From: Macrothele yani
Taxonomy: Eukaryota > Arthropoda > Arachnida > Araneae > Macrothelidae
Direction: 5' to 3'
DNA length: 64,000 bases
NCBI GenBank assembly: GCA_039090855.1
Contig: CM077006.1
Span: 47,501,336 to 47,565,335, forward strand
In this document: one piece after another, positions 1 through 11,623 of the stretch
Numbering within the stretch: position 1 is the first letter of the stretch
Layout: each line of letters starts with the position of its first letter
Notes under the pieces: generated by a model
What the model was told of the DNA's origin: nothing
What the model saw: the letters and a program-made list of their open reading frames with translations, nothing else
Database searches by the model: none
Made by a program: the position numbers and the translations under genes

Positions 1-119
1 TACGGATTTCGCTGAAACCCTTGGCTTACACTCAATCACTCAGTAGCACTACTTTTTACAAAGTGGTGAAATTTTTAGTTGGGGCATATAATCAAGTTTA
101 CGTCACACAGTATAAAAAA

Positions 120-600
120 ACAAATTACGGATGATTTAAAATTAGGCGATTCCGAAATTTTGGGTGAGCAGAGATGGACAGTTTGATTCGCCAGGTTTTT
201 GCGCCAAATACTGTACATATTCCAAGGGAAATATTGTTTGTATTGTCGTCCAAAAAGTTATTTTTGACGAGGACTTAGAAAAGAATGCATGTGATTTATT
301 ACTCTCAGGACTCTATGAAGAAATAAAGGCAACAGTTGTTGTTTTTTATCAGATAGGCACAAAAGCATTCGTGCCCTCATGAAGAAAAAATATCCCCAAA
401 TTGATCATCAGTTTGATGTGTGGCACATAGCCAAAAGTTTCACTAAAAAACTAAAAGCTGCTGAAAAGAAAGCTCCTTTACTAGAAGCATGGCGGTCCAG
501 TATAACCAACCATTTATGGTGGTCAGCTCAGACATACAATGGAGATGCTGAACTGCTGGTATGAACATTTCTATCTGTGACTAATCTACCATACAGTAAT
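120..600 (+). pseudogene. Kolobok-like DDE transposase fragment
   Basis: Two frames together read like part of the core of a transposase-derived family common in fish and arthropods, which I associate with Kolobok elements. The first frame (from about 161) carries DGQFDSPGFCAKYCTYS. The second (352-561) carries DRHKSIRALMKKKYP, then DHQFDVWHIAKSF and NHLWWSAQTYNGDAELL. A frameshift falls between them near 345-352. The reading breaks at a stop around 561 while family-like residues seem to continue. The 5' part probably lies before the window, since degraded coding-like sequence reaches position 1. No termini are visible. The superfamily name is from memory of motifs; the frameshift is seen directly. 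Confidence 0.55.
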
Positions 601-1696
601 AACAGTTGAAATAACAGTTAAACTGCCTTTTATCTTATCTAACTGTTATTTCTAGAGCTATATATCATGTTCAACTATTGCAGCATTTTTATTTTCGTGT
701 GTGTGGGAGGGGGGGGGGGTCATTAATGACTTGGGCTACGAGAAATACTCATAAAGTTGTTTCTCCCATGACAATAGGAGAAACTAAAAAAAAAAAACCA
801 ATAAAATATGCACTTGGTTTAATGGAAAATACCTTTACATACTCGTATATAGACAGCAGCTTACAAATCTTTAGTGAGAGTGGAAGTTAATCGAAATAGT
901 TTGGGTCATTTCCAGGGCAACAAATAAAACCCGAATACTGTTCATTATTAGATTCAGGAAAACATTCTCTTATTTACTCACAACACAGGAAGGGATTACT
1001 TTTCTGATTTTTAGCCTACAGTTATCCAGGAATTCACCCAATATACGAATTGTTTGTATGCAACGTGTCTCCATAGTTTGTTGCATACAAGTTCATATTT
1101 TTCTTCTCGTTTTTTTGTGCCCGAAGAATCATTTGATAACGACTTGAATGTAAGGCGTGGATGTTTCAAACAACACTGTCGAATGATTCGTAATTTATTA
1201 TACATTGGGCACTACCTTTTATTTTCATCATCTGATCACTCTCGTTGCAACACAAACACTCAGTCAGCGTCTGTTGACATTTTCTCGCAGTTATCACATT
1301 GGCACCAGTCAAGATTACCCTTTCTACCCTCTAATTTGTTTTCACATTCCTTGTTAAACATTCGCAGTGTACCGGCAGAATATCTTTTTTCAAATGAATC
1401 AGGATTTACCCCAGCCATTTCACAGATTGACGGGATCGACTGCGCTGCACAGAACGGTAAACAGCACCGACTGGAGTCTCTGCACCAAGGTCTTTAGATA
1501 TATCTCATGGTCTCTGCACGCTGAGCGTCCGGTCTCTTGTCTAGCGTGACGTTACTACTGGTTTTGAAAAACGCTCTAGCAGGAGAACTACATACGATAA
1601 AGCATTTCTGATTGCGTCATTTTTCATGCCCCTTTCGACATGACATTTTCGCGCGGAAAAAAAAATGCCCGAAATGAGTTTATTGTTCCTTTAAAG
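601..1696. other. AT-rich spacer, no recognised gene
   Basis: No family was recognised on either strand. A run of about 12 G at 708-719 is the only strong composition feature. The longest open frame here (1054-1497, plus) has no motif I know and no start context, so it is not called. Confidence 0.5.
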
Positions 1697-2192
1697 GGAG
1701 AAACATTCTTCAAAACAAATACGCATGGATAAATTAAAGAAAGAAACATGTTTCTAGATAAAAATCCATGAAGAAGCTAAATAAAAGAAACACTCTTCAA
1801 GATCTATGGAAAATTTAAAAAAGAAACACTGTTCTTGATAAACATCAGTCTTCAAGACAAACATCATTTGATAAGTAAAGTCAAGAAGCGAACTTTTAGA
1901 CTAGTTCCCGTTGGTAAGTTAACAGAAAAAAACCACACTCTTGCTAACATCCATTGGTAAGTTAACAAAACACTTCTGTAGACAACATCCATTGATAAGC
2001 TAACTGAAAGAAACACACTCCTCGGCAAACTTTCATTGGTAAGAGTAACAGAAGTCAAGAACACTCTTCTCTAGACAAACATCATTAGGTAAATTAAATG
2101 AAAAACGGCTGTACTAGATAAGCATCTACGGATAAGTTAAATAAACAAAACCTGTTGAAGAAAAATGCCCACGAATAAATTAAATATTTATT
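1697..2192. repeat. Degenerate minisatellite, about 41-44 bp period
   Basis: About eleven imperfect head-to-tail units share the pattern GAAACACTCTTC ... ACAAACATCCATTG ... ATAAGTTAA. Units differ by many substitutions and small indels, so this is an old array. A minus-strand open frame across it (1864-2064) comes from the repeat and is not a gene. Confidence 0.75.
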
Positions 2193-3805
2193 CCACCGTG
2201 GTTAATTATTTTCTGCTGGAATTTTTGAAATGCGAACATTAAAATTTATTTTTGAGTTGCTTTAAAACATTCTGTCGCACAACGGTCTACCTCATTGTTT
2301 TTAGGGCATATATTCAAAAAATTGAAAAAAAGAAAGATTCGCGCTAAATTTTATCACAAAATGAAAAGATTTGCAGTTTAGTTGCGGTATTAAGAAACCA
2401 TTGAACTGCTTATTATCATTTGTCATTCTCTTATTGACAAATTGTGGTTTTCTTCCGCCCAAATCTGATGTGCTGACACCGCCATTAATCTAGTTACCTT
2501 CTTCAAAGAGAATCCGTAGTTGTGACAAAATATCGATCAGCTTCCGGCAAGTTCTACGACCTTTAGTTTGATAAAGGTGAAACACTGAAACCTTAGCATA
2601 TCTAGTACAGCCCTTTTTGAAGTGCTCGACTCTGAAAGAAGACAATGATGGGAGGCTTTGTTGAAGTGTTATTTTCTATTCCGAAACCTGGGATTCCTCT
2701 TCAGACTTGCTCGATCGGGTGGCAAAGATTCGTCGCGTTAATTTTTTTTTTAACTCTGCCTCACTGCCAGGCTGCAAAGATAAAAATTTCTTCTTAGATA
2801 ACTGCCCAAGAAGACTTTCCTTGCATAATTCTCTTTTCTTTTCTACTGAATGTTAAAGAAAAAAAAAAAACAATAATACTAAAAGTGCTGCTAAATTTCA
2901 ATCGAAAAAAAAAAAAAAAAAACTTACTGGAAGTTCTATCTAATTTTTATCGCAAATAATAAATAGTAATACTAACTCTCTGGCTTTAGGCCTAATTTAG
3001 TAGCTGCGTACTGAAAGAATTGATGGTAAGAAATCCTGAATTAAAACAAACAAACCTATATTTGATGGAAAATCTAAGAGCTATTACGCGATTGTACAGT
3101 ATTATTATAGGCAGAAGTGGAGATTGTATGCGTTTATATTTAAAACGTTGACCAAATACTGAAACACATACAGGTAAGGCTCACTTCTGATTGAGCCGTC
3201 AGTTTGGAACGTAGGACTACGACTTGCAGATCGGAGAGTTGAAATGAGGTATACTCCAATTCACCCTAAAAGTTTACTACTGGAAAAGGCGGGAGAGCGT
3301 TATCACATCTCGTCGTGGAACGCAAGAACGGTATCTATCCGCGTCAATGTACTCTTCTATACTGCTTCCTTTCTGATCCACACATCTCACAAGCAGTGGG
3401 GGACTGGTGGAGGCCGAATTGCTTCCCCTACTGCCTGTTTAAGTAACACACCCTTCAAGTTTCCCCGATTGTCAATTTATTGCCCCTGTGTTGTTAATAT
3501 TGGGAGAGGTCTTCCATCCCTTCCCCCTGTCCGAGTTGAACGAACGAAACCATGGAAGGTATTTGTCATTTTCTTGTAGGACTTTCGTACACAGTGAGTA
3601 CACTTTAGGTCCCAGCCACCTACAGCGGGATCGCCTTTTGGGCAGGACATAGAAACGGAATGAATGAGAGCAAGTCTAGCGACTTTGACAGAACAGTTTT
3701 AGTGAGATTAGAGTACAGTAGATGGCGCCACCGTAAAAGTACGATGTTGCACATAGAGGGGTAAGAGAATTTCAGTGGGGGGGGGCATAGGAAAGGATAC
3801 CAATT
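2193..3805. other. AT-rich spacer with A-runs
   Basis: The stretch holds A-runs near 2857-2870 and 2906-2922 and no recognisable coding sequence. An open frame at 3244-3579 (plus) has no recognised motif and mixed low-complexity content, so it is left uncalled. Confidence 0.45.
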
Positions 3806-3979
3806 TAACCAGTGGGTCCAGCCTGGGGGCCGTCACTTAACGTGCTCGTCCGATGCACGGCGGATATTCAGCGATTGTTAGTAAATCACACCATCTCTGA
3901 AAGATCAGCCCAGGTTCGAACCTGAGGACCTTGCATTGATAGTCTGACTCGCTAACCACTAAGCCATTCGCGGCTCACC
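3806..3979 (-). mobile_element. SINE-B copy (tRNA-derived)
   Basis: On the minus strand the sequence starts with a tRNA-like head, GCGAATGGCTTAGTGGTTAG, and a B-box-like GGTTCGAACC. It continues into a body with AATATCCGCCGTGCATCGGA and GAGCACGTTAAGTGACGGCC. A second copy of the same body lies at 19075-19290 on the plus strand. The 3' limit is uncertain. Confidence 0.7.
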
Positions 3980-4419
3980 CCTGTCCGAGTTGTATCCCAA
4001 GTGGGCAGAAATAGCCGAAAGTGCAAAGCTCTTGATTCAGCAACTTCTCAGAACAAATTTATTTTTAAAAGCGCTCTAACTTCTAGATTTTTTTTTTAGA
4101 TAGCAATTTTGTCTGATAAACTGTTGAGCAAACAAAAATGGATTCTAAACAATAATTCTGATGCTTTTCGCTCTAAACGATAGGGACTATTTTTCGTAGC
4201 GAGGTAGCTGTTTCGTACCCTTCATAGTGGTTCACTCTTAGGTTGACTCGGAGTATAGTCGAATATGGCTTCAAAGCGTTTATTTAATTTGTTATAGCCA
4301 ACACATGTCTATGATATGAAAAGTAGCTTACATAATTTTTACAAATAATGCTGGATACATTGCGAACATAAAGCAGAGTTCGAGATGGGCCGGGCACGGG
4401 TTCGATCTTCTCTTCTTCT

Positions 4420-5172
4420 TGGTTACTCAGTCCAAGGACTGGTTGTTCAGTAGATGTACTCTTTCTCTCCATTCCTCTCTATTCTCCGACGTTCTCTTCA
4501 AGTCATAGTATGTCCTAGTGTTAGTGTCTTGGAGTAATTGTGCCACAAAACCATTCCTTGGTTGTCCTCTTCCTCTCTTGCCTTGAATTTTACCTTCCAA
4601 AACTTTCAGAATCGGGCCTCCATGGCGCAATGTGTGTCCCATCCATAACATTCTTCTTCTTTTAACATGTTGATCAGATTCCTGGATTCTCCCACTCTCT
4701 CCAGGACCTCCTCATTAGTCTTTCTATCGAGCTAGCTTATTCTCTCCATTCTTCTATAGCTCCACATCTCAAATGCCTCCAGCCTTTTCACTTCCCTCTT
4801 GGTCAATACCCATGTCTCAGAACCATAGAGAGCTACTGACCAAACATACGCTTTTAAAATTCTCTTCCTCAGTTTTAGATCTATATTTTTGGATGTCAGT
4901 AGTCTTTGATTCTCTCAAAAAGCCGTTTTTGCAATCCCCAGTCTCATTCTAATTTCCTTTTCACATCTCGCATCTTCAGTAATAATTATTTTGACCCACG
5001 GAATGATTTAACTTGTTCGATGCATTGTTCCTCAATTTTAAGGAAAGCCTGTTTTGGATCTTCCCCTATTACCATTAGTTTTGTCTTATTTTTATTTATC
5101 TTCATTCCAAAGATATCCGCATTTTTGTGTATTTTTGACATCATGCGCTGTTATGATTTGTCTTCTTCGGCT
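4420..5172 (-). pseudogene. Non-LTR retrotransposon reverse transcriptase, 3' end
   Basis: The minus strand gives the end of a LINE ORF, 5'-truncated just after where the FADD motif should be. In order: QRMMSKIHKNADIFGMKINK, NKTKLMVIG, AYVWSVALYGSETWVLTKRE, WMGHTLRHGGPILKVLEGKI and KRGRGQPRNG, ending REEWRERVHLLNNQSLD. The YGSETWVLTKR and GHxLRH segments are typical of the C-terminal region of many LINE reverse transcriptases. At least two frameshifts and several stops break it. It differs from the RTE copies elsewhere in the window, so it belongs to another LINE clade, which I cannot name with confidence. Confidence 0.8.
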
Positions 5173-5584
5173 ACTTACATTCCGCGTCACTTGCTCTTGC
5201 TTCTCGTTTTGATTTTCTCCACTTTTGCTTGCGTTCATTCTGCGAATTCCGCAGCATTGTCGAAAATGTTAACCCGTTCACACGAAAACATATTTTTTTA
5301 ATTTTAGTTTAAACCACTGCGATATGTTCTTTATATATTTGAATAGATCTCGTCGAGACCCTCAAAACGATACCTGATCCAGCCAAACCGGTCTGTAGCG
5401 TGACATTCAAACTCGTTGTCTGCCAAACTGAAACCTGCAAGGAGAAAAAAAAAATACTGTTCATTACTTTCCGGTCCTCCCTCGTATTTGTCTCAAATAG
5501 CTCTACTCTTTTATAAGAATTGCTCAATAAATAATGAGACTTCCTTCCTGAAAGAGCCAAAACATAACACACCTAAAAATAACC

Positions 5585-6345
5585 GCCGCCAGCATTTAGA
5601 CAGAGGTCCCATCGTTGCACAAGTCCTGGTATTCCTGCGGCGTAGAAGGAGGAGGCTATTGCTGCTGCTGCAACCAGTTATCTACAGCTTCACGCACGTG
5701 ATCATTCGAAGTGAAACGTTTGCCTTTGAGAAATGTTTTCATAAGATGTGAAAATCGCAGGGCGATAGGTCAGGACTATATGCCGAACGTTGATGGACCT
5801 TCCATCGAAAGCGCTGCAATTTTCTTTCGCGTGGTAACTGCCGTATGCCGCCGTGCGTTATCATGCATAAGCACAATACCGTGAGTGAGGTTGCCAGGTC
5901 TCTTGTTTTTGATAGCTTGCTGAAGTTTCATTAAATTTTGAAAATATCGTTCGGCATTGATGTTTGATATTTTTGGTAGCGGCTGAAGAAACTATGGTTC
6001 TCGATTGTCAAAGAACCGGATTAAAATCACCTTGAATATATGGAAATGGTGGGCCGTGATTTCCTCGGAGGTGGACATGATGCATGTTTCCATTGCATGC
6101 TCTGGCGTTTCCACTTTGGCTCGAAATGGCGACACCAGCTTTCGTCCCAAACAATAATGCGTAGCAGGAAATCTTCACCTTCTTCATGGTAGCGGAACAG
6201 ATGGTATAACAATTGTCCCATTCGGTGACTCGTCTTTTCATCGGACGGTTGTTTCGGTACTCACGTGACGCAGATCTTACGATATTCAAGGTGCGAATGT
6301 GTACAGCGTCCTGTGTGAAGGGTTCGTTTGATGCTCCGTTTGCAG
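5585..6345 (-). pseudogene. Mariner transposase relic
   Basis: Minus-strand frames spell a mariner DDE core: RYHEEGEDFLLRIIVWDESW (first Asp kept, the usual GDE changed to WDE), HFEPKWKRQSMQWKHAS and PPPRKSRPTISIY. Further fragments correspond to the DNARPHT region and to SHLMKTFLKGKRFTSNDHV near 5690-5760. Stops and frameshifts occur throughout. No terminal inverted repeats were found. A TTAA-flanked MITE lies just 5' of the surviving coding part (6369-6609) and may be inserted in the same element. Confidence 0.8.
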
Positions 6346-6368
6346 CAAGTTCTGTATCGTGGGTTTAA

Positions 6369-6609
6369 CCCTTTAACGACCATAACGCCCGTACGTACAA
6401 ACGACCATATCTGCCCGAAACGCCTTCTGGAGCGCGTCAAATTTCTTACCCTTACCTGTTCTTTGAATTTGCACGACCTATGATGGACCGGGAGGAGTCT
6501 CCGACAGACACCGTTGTTGTTACTAAATAAAGAAGTGAAACAACATACACTTTCGGGCGTTATGATATTTAGAGTGATACTAGATTTTAGAGTCGTGGTC
6601 GTTAAAGGG
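6369..6609. mobile_element. piggyBac-like MITE, copy 1
   Basis: A 241-bp element with inverted ends CCCTTTAACGACCA and TGGTCGTTAAAGGG, flanked on both sides by TTAA (6365-6368 and 6610-6613). Subterminal CATAACGCCCG and CGGGCGTTATG extend the symmetry. TTAA targets with CCC-starting ends are the piggyBac pattern. It has no coding capacity. A diverged second copy lies at 38366-38614. Confidence 0.8.
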
Positions 6610-6613
6610 TTAA

Positions 6614-8021
6614 CCCGTGTTTCTCCCAATTTGAGCGGATAAATAAAATTTAAATAAAATATCGATCAAAATATTAGCTCGCTCTTGTACTGAGGAAGGT
6701 GCTTATTCATATGTTATGGGGAATGTCTCAAAGCATTGTCCTGATCTCCTTTCCTCTATTATCATCAACAAGCTCATCGCCCTTTTTCTCTCGGCCAGTG
6801 TCCTACCTACCTTCTCATTCTCCGTCGATTCTCAGCATTTTTCTTAATTCCCACAGACCGGCGAGATTTATCACCTCATCTCTCCACTCCTTTCCCCAAA
6901 TCTTCTACAACCGAGTTCCACGTCCTCTTGCTGAGCTTCCCCCCCCCGCCCAAACAAATCTCCCCTGCCGAAGAGTGAAGTCCAATGCTTTCCTGGAAAG
7001 CGCGGGCACTCCTTAAAAATGCATTCTCTCTAAAGACGCAAAGTTCCTTAATTGGCTTCGCTGTGCCCTTTTCTTACTCCCTCGCAAGAGAGTGACCACG
7101 TAACAACTCCCTCCCCTTGCCTTAGACGGTTGAAAAGCAATAATGCCTGGCTCCCCTTTTCTTACATCCACGAAGTCATAAATCTAACACCCCCTCATTT
7201 GAAGGGACGCGTGAGAAAGTGCGTACTTTGACCGTTGCCCATCTCATCAGAATGGCGGGAATTGGGGGAAAACTATTACAGTTCACTATTCTTAAAATGG
7301 CTACTGAACTTCATTTCTGATAAATATGGAAACCCAGGTTACAAATGCATGATCGTATTGGCAGTTCTGATACTCACACCCGCTCTATTCGCCAGTTCTA
7401 GGATCATCGGAATTCTTCGGTTGGCCTTTACCGCAGATCTACACGGGTAATTGTAGTCACTGAAACAGCATGACGTAGTGCTCCTGATCTTGGCTGGTCT
7501 GCAGTGCTCGCTTATCCACCACTAAAGAGCTACTAGCACCGCCACCACATTACAATACCGCGTGGAAGAAAAACAGGCCGATACGCCGCCTTCATTTATC
7601 TGTAAATTTTGATGGGTGAGGTTTTTTCCGCTTTCAAAAACTGAAATACAGCATATTAAGCAACTTGGGACGTATCCATCTGCTACGATAGAACAATAAA
7701 ATTAGTCCAGCACGTTATACGGCTTCCGTAACACACAAGCTGCAATGCAGTTACATAGCCTTTAAATCGCCTGTACACTAGCGCCACCCATTGACAAAAT
7801 AAGGAAGCACAAACGCACTCTAGCCAAACAGTCTCACAACTTGTTGAACAACCCTCATACATTCAGTGTTTGCTTTATATTGACCTCTGACACACTGCAG
7901 GTATAATGCCAAACTAAGAAAGATCGTAGGGTAAAATAATCTGCTGTTAAGTCAAAAAGTGTGCAACGGGAAGAAACCAGATTTGCATAGTAACATATAA
8001 ACTCAAAAAGAAGACTAAGTT
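6614..8021. other. Spacer, no recognised gene
   Basis: Pyrimidine-rich at 6720-6960, otherwise ordinary AT-rich sequence. No transposase, tRNA or splice-bounded open frame was recognised. Confidence 0.4.
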
Positions 8022-8657
8022 ATTCACCCTAGTGGCCTAAGTGATCATTCGTCAGTGATGGGTCCAGATTCGAATCCTGGTGAGGCATGGATGTTGTGCT
8101 TGTTTTACGGCACTGATTCTCCCCCTTCCCTGGAGCTAGTGGCTCTAAATTAGGGACGGGCGACTGCTTATAGCTCATTGAATTTCTCACGGTGGTCGTG
8201 TGACGTACGATAGAGGTGAATCACGTGTCAAGACGACAAATCTGCAGCGATACATTCCGTCCATGTAGCTTAGTTGGGAGAGCAACTTACTTCGGAGTGA
8301 GGGAGCTTGATTTCGATCCCATCACTGACAAATGTGTGTTTTCACATTGGCTCCGGAACGTGAAAATGGATGTACTGACCGTTGGGTTTTTCGAAAAATG
8401 TGTGATGTTTGTTCCTCACATTGTCTAAAATTAATAACAGTTCGTTCTTCGCAAAAAAAATAAAAAAAAAATAAAAAATTAAGAGGGAGATGATATGACG
8501 TACTACAGGTGTCAAGACGACAAATGTGCAGCGATATATTCCGTCCGTGTATCTTTGTTGGGAGAGCAACTTACTCCGGAGTGAGGGGTGGGGATTCGAT
8601 CTTCGTCATGGGCAAACTTGTGTTTTCACAGTCGGTAAATGTCCGTATAAAAAAAGA
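8022..8657 (+). mobile_element. SINE-A copy split by TRIM-2
   Basis: The SINE-A body runs from CCTAGTGGCCTAAGTGATC through GATTCGAATCCTGGTGAGGC and GGGACGGGCGACTGCTTATA to CACGGTGGTCG at 8198. It resumes at 8631 with the rest of the usual tail (GTCGGTAAATGTCC and an A-run). The 432-bp interruption is TRIM-2, and GTCG occurs on both sides of it. The interrupted tail matches the uninterrupted tail of other copies (GGTCGTTAAACCTCC). Confidence 0.8.
8199..8630 (+). mobile_element. TRIM-2: miniature LTR element with tRNA-like LTRs
   Basis: Direct repeats form a 5' LTR at 8199-8346 and a 3' LTR at about 8494-8630. Both begin with a form of TGTGACGTAC and end TTTTCACA, fitting TG...CA ends. The target duplication is GTCG at 8195-8198 and 8631-8634. 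A primer-binding-site-like TGGCTCCGGAAC follows the 5' LTR by one base, at 8348. A purine tract AAGAGGGAGATGA (8481-8493) precedes the 3' LTR. Each LTR holds an A-box (TAGCTTAGTTGG in the 5' copy) and a degraded B-box (GATTCGATCTT in the 3' copy). There is no ORF. The two LTRs are clearly diverged, so the insertion is old. Confidence 0.75.
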
Positions 8658-9838
8658 AGAGTGTTAAATTAGAAGAACATGTCGCAATTCGTAACCGAAT
8701 TTTATCATAAAATAACTTTTTTTTTATAACATAAATGTAATGTAATTCGCTCCTACCCCCCACGAAGTAAAACCTTGGTCCTCTAGTAGATTTCAGAATA
8801 TAGGGTTTTAGAAAATTTTAAATAAAATACTCAGTGCGAACAACAGGGCAAGCATTTTCAAAACATAGAAGAAGATCTCGAGACAAAATAAACGTGCACG
8901 AATTTGAATTTAATTATTTTGAATAATTGCCCTATTTTCAGTGAGATTATATTTTAATTTGATTATAAGTGCATCGCAATTAGTAGTGAGTGCAGTCTGT
9001 CTGATCAAAATTATCGCCGTTTTTAACGTTGGAATTTAAGCCTGAAACATACACAACTTCAGAGCTTTACTTCATCGCATATAATTTAGGAAGTTTTTAT
9101 AACCGCTGTAATTCATGAAAAAAAAAAAAGAATCTGAATTTGCTGATGTAAAAAGCTACATTGAACGCGAATCAAAAGGAATCGGTAATGTGTCCAGCAG
9201 TGACGAATATATCAAGTCACGGGGTATTATTGTTCACAACCCTGCTGAAAATAATTGCTACTTAGGATATGCCCGCAATGAGCGCGTTGTGGGTACGTAT
9301 GCCAGGACGCGAAGTGACATTCATAAAATATCGTTCGCTGCTGCTGTTTTTACGAGGCTTTCTGGCAGTTCGGCCTTGGCGCAGCCGCTTTTATTCGTGC
9401 TCTCTGACGACTCACCCTCTTGAAATCATTCGTATACTGCCTGCTTGCTAAAAAAAAAAAATAAAAAAAAAAAAAAAAAAAAAACATGTCACCAATGTAT
9501 TTCCTTTGCATGTACCCAAACATTCCGAGAGCTTGAAAGAAGGAAGGCCACTGTCGTATTGCGAAGCCAGTATCCAAACCATCAGAATGAAGATAGGCCT
9601 ACATGAGAACAAAAGAGGTCACACACAAAAAAAAAAAAAAAAAATGACACCAAATTCTCTAGTGTAATGACCCTGATATTTAAATTCTTTCTGACACGAA
9701 AAACATTTTTCAAAGCGTAGTTTTAGAAGAAAAAATTCAGCAAAATTGAGAATGCATTTACGTCTCCTAGAAAAAATCTGCACTTAACTTGAACTATGCA
9801 ATGTAGGCAGTGTTCTTCATCATGTATTGAACCGTTAA
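8658..9838. other. AT-rich spacer with A-runs
   Basis: Holds A-rich tracts near 9117-9128, 9450-9484 and 9630-9645. A plus-strand open frame at 9115-9423 has no recognised motif and is not called. Confidence 0.4.
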
Positions 9839-9878
9839 CAACACACACACACACACAAACACATACACACGCACACTA
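9839..9878. repeat. (CA)n microsatellite
   Basis: An imperfect CA tract at the edge of the Tc1 element that follows. Confidence 0.9.
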
Positions 9879-10661
9879 TTATAAAAAGTATTCAGACGCA
9901 CCAATGTTTTGGGACAAAAGGCTTTATTATCGTAATTAATAGTTAGTCGGTCCACCTTTTGCTTGCACTGTAAAAAAATTCCGTGAACAGTCAGTGTTTC
10001 ACCCGGATTAATACGGTTTACAGATCGTAAGCACGCCACCTGGCGGTCAACCAAACATTTTCGGTAGCTAAACTACATTTTCACGGTGTTTAAACCGTTT
10101 GAACTACTTCTGTATTTTAACCTTGACAATCTGGCAACGTTCTTCTTAAAGTGGTTATATACCTGTTTTTTCAGGTGCAATCAGTCGTCTGGCAACACCT
10201 CTGTGGGCAACACATTTTTATTTCCTGGCCAGTAGATATATTGTTCATTCCCGGTCATTAGACATGTTAATGAACACTACGGCATTAGACGTTTTTATTC
10301 CCCATTAGACATGTTAATGAACATAACATGCTATTATTTATTTGTTATTAGACATGTTAAAGGGGACGTCTAGTGATTTTGCTTCCTATACTTTCAATGG
10401 ACAAACTTCTGTATACGTTTTCTTCACAATTAATGCGTTCCCAACGATGAAAATTTGAACATCGATTAAAATAACTTCATATTATAACTTGGAATACTTA
10501 ATATTTTCTAAAACATAAACATAATTATATTAAAAATCAGAAACTTTTTCCTTGGTGGTGTTGAGACCAGAAGAATGGCGAGACCTGTACATTGATGACG
10601 TCAGTAGACAAACAAATGTTGGATTGCTTAATTATGGTTATGTTTTAGAAAATATTAAGTA

Positions 10662-11623
10662 TTAGCTTTACTACCGGCTTTGCCCGAGATTTAGGCTTAT
10701 TAACATCATATTCCCTCATATGTCAGTGAAAAAATCGGGGGAAAAATTGATGCTTGCAAGAAAGAAAAAAGCTGATTTCACAAATTCGGTCATTACAAAT
10801 TATTTATTCATAGTGTGATTAATCAGCACTTGGCCGTACACATCATTTTTGGTTTCTCCTTCATCGGCGACAATATATAATTTTGTTGGATCCTTTGCTC
10901 TTGACATTTCAACATACAGCTGTACATGTGAGAAGCATCAAATGCATCACGTGCTTTCAGTTTCAGACGTCTTTGAGAGGCGAATCTCTGGGGGAAAAAA
11001 AGTTAAAAACGTATCTTTGCGAATATTTTATGAAACTGGCTGAAATTTTAACGAACAATATAAATCGTTAATAGATAGGAACATGACCTCCAAATTTCGC
11101 CTGAATCGGTAAATAACTTTTTAAATTAGCCGTCAAAATTTTATTAACCGTTTCTGCATATATATTTCTGTTTACCGATGAGTTAAAAATGCCATGCCTA
11201 TTTTTAAAAGTTTTGACCGGATTCCGGTGAAATTTTGAGAGACTCCTCTTATTACCAATTCATGGTGTTGATAAAAATTTCATCTCGTTTTGTTAAGATT
11301 TCGCAAAGTTCGTTGTTGCATTTTTTATGCACAGTTCTCAAGGAATAGAAACACCTATGGATGTGCCACGGCCATGAATGCAATCACGTGCTTTCAGATT
11401 TGGAACAGGATAACGATGACGTAGCAAACGATGCTGACTTTATTGATTATCTTATTAATTAATTCATAACTCGCGAACGGAACAACGTAGAGATCTTAAA
11501 ATAGTTGCGTTGACCTAGAAATTCCAGTATTAATAAGCTATGCAAATTTCACGATGCCACAGTTCGGCGTTGGAGAGTTTTTGCTGCTTCAGACAAACAG
11601 AAGATTTGTGTTTATATATAAGA
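10662..11623 (-). mobile_element. Helitron remnant, complete ends
   Basis: On the minus strand the element starts TCTTATATATAAACAC and ends with a short GC hairpin (CGGGCAAAGCCGG) about 10 bases before CTAA. These are the Helitron 5'-TC and hairpin-CTRR-3' hallmarks. It sits between A and T in MITE-Y; removing it restores AATATTAAGTATTCCAAG. Most of the coding region is deleted. Confidence 0.85.
10800..10940 (-). pseudogene. Helitron helicase C-terminal remnant
   Basis: The minus strand reads CFSHVQLYVEMSRAKDPTK then LYIVADEGETKNDVYGQVL, ending at a stop near 10800. This corresponds to the last helicase motif of Helitron and Pif1-type proteins (family pattern CFxHGQLYVAxSR ... TKNxVYxxxL). 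Upstream frames in the element are degraded, so only this tail is recognisable. It supports the end-based Helitron call. Confidence 0.8.

Noticed and set aside
3244..3579. 111-codon plus-strand open frame
   Set aside because: No motif, no splice-bounded structure and no similarity recognised.
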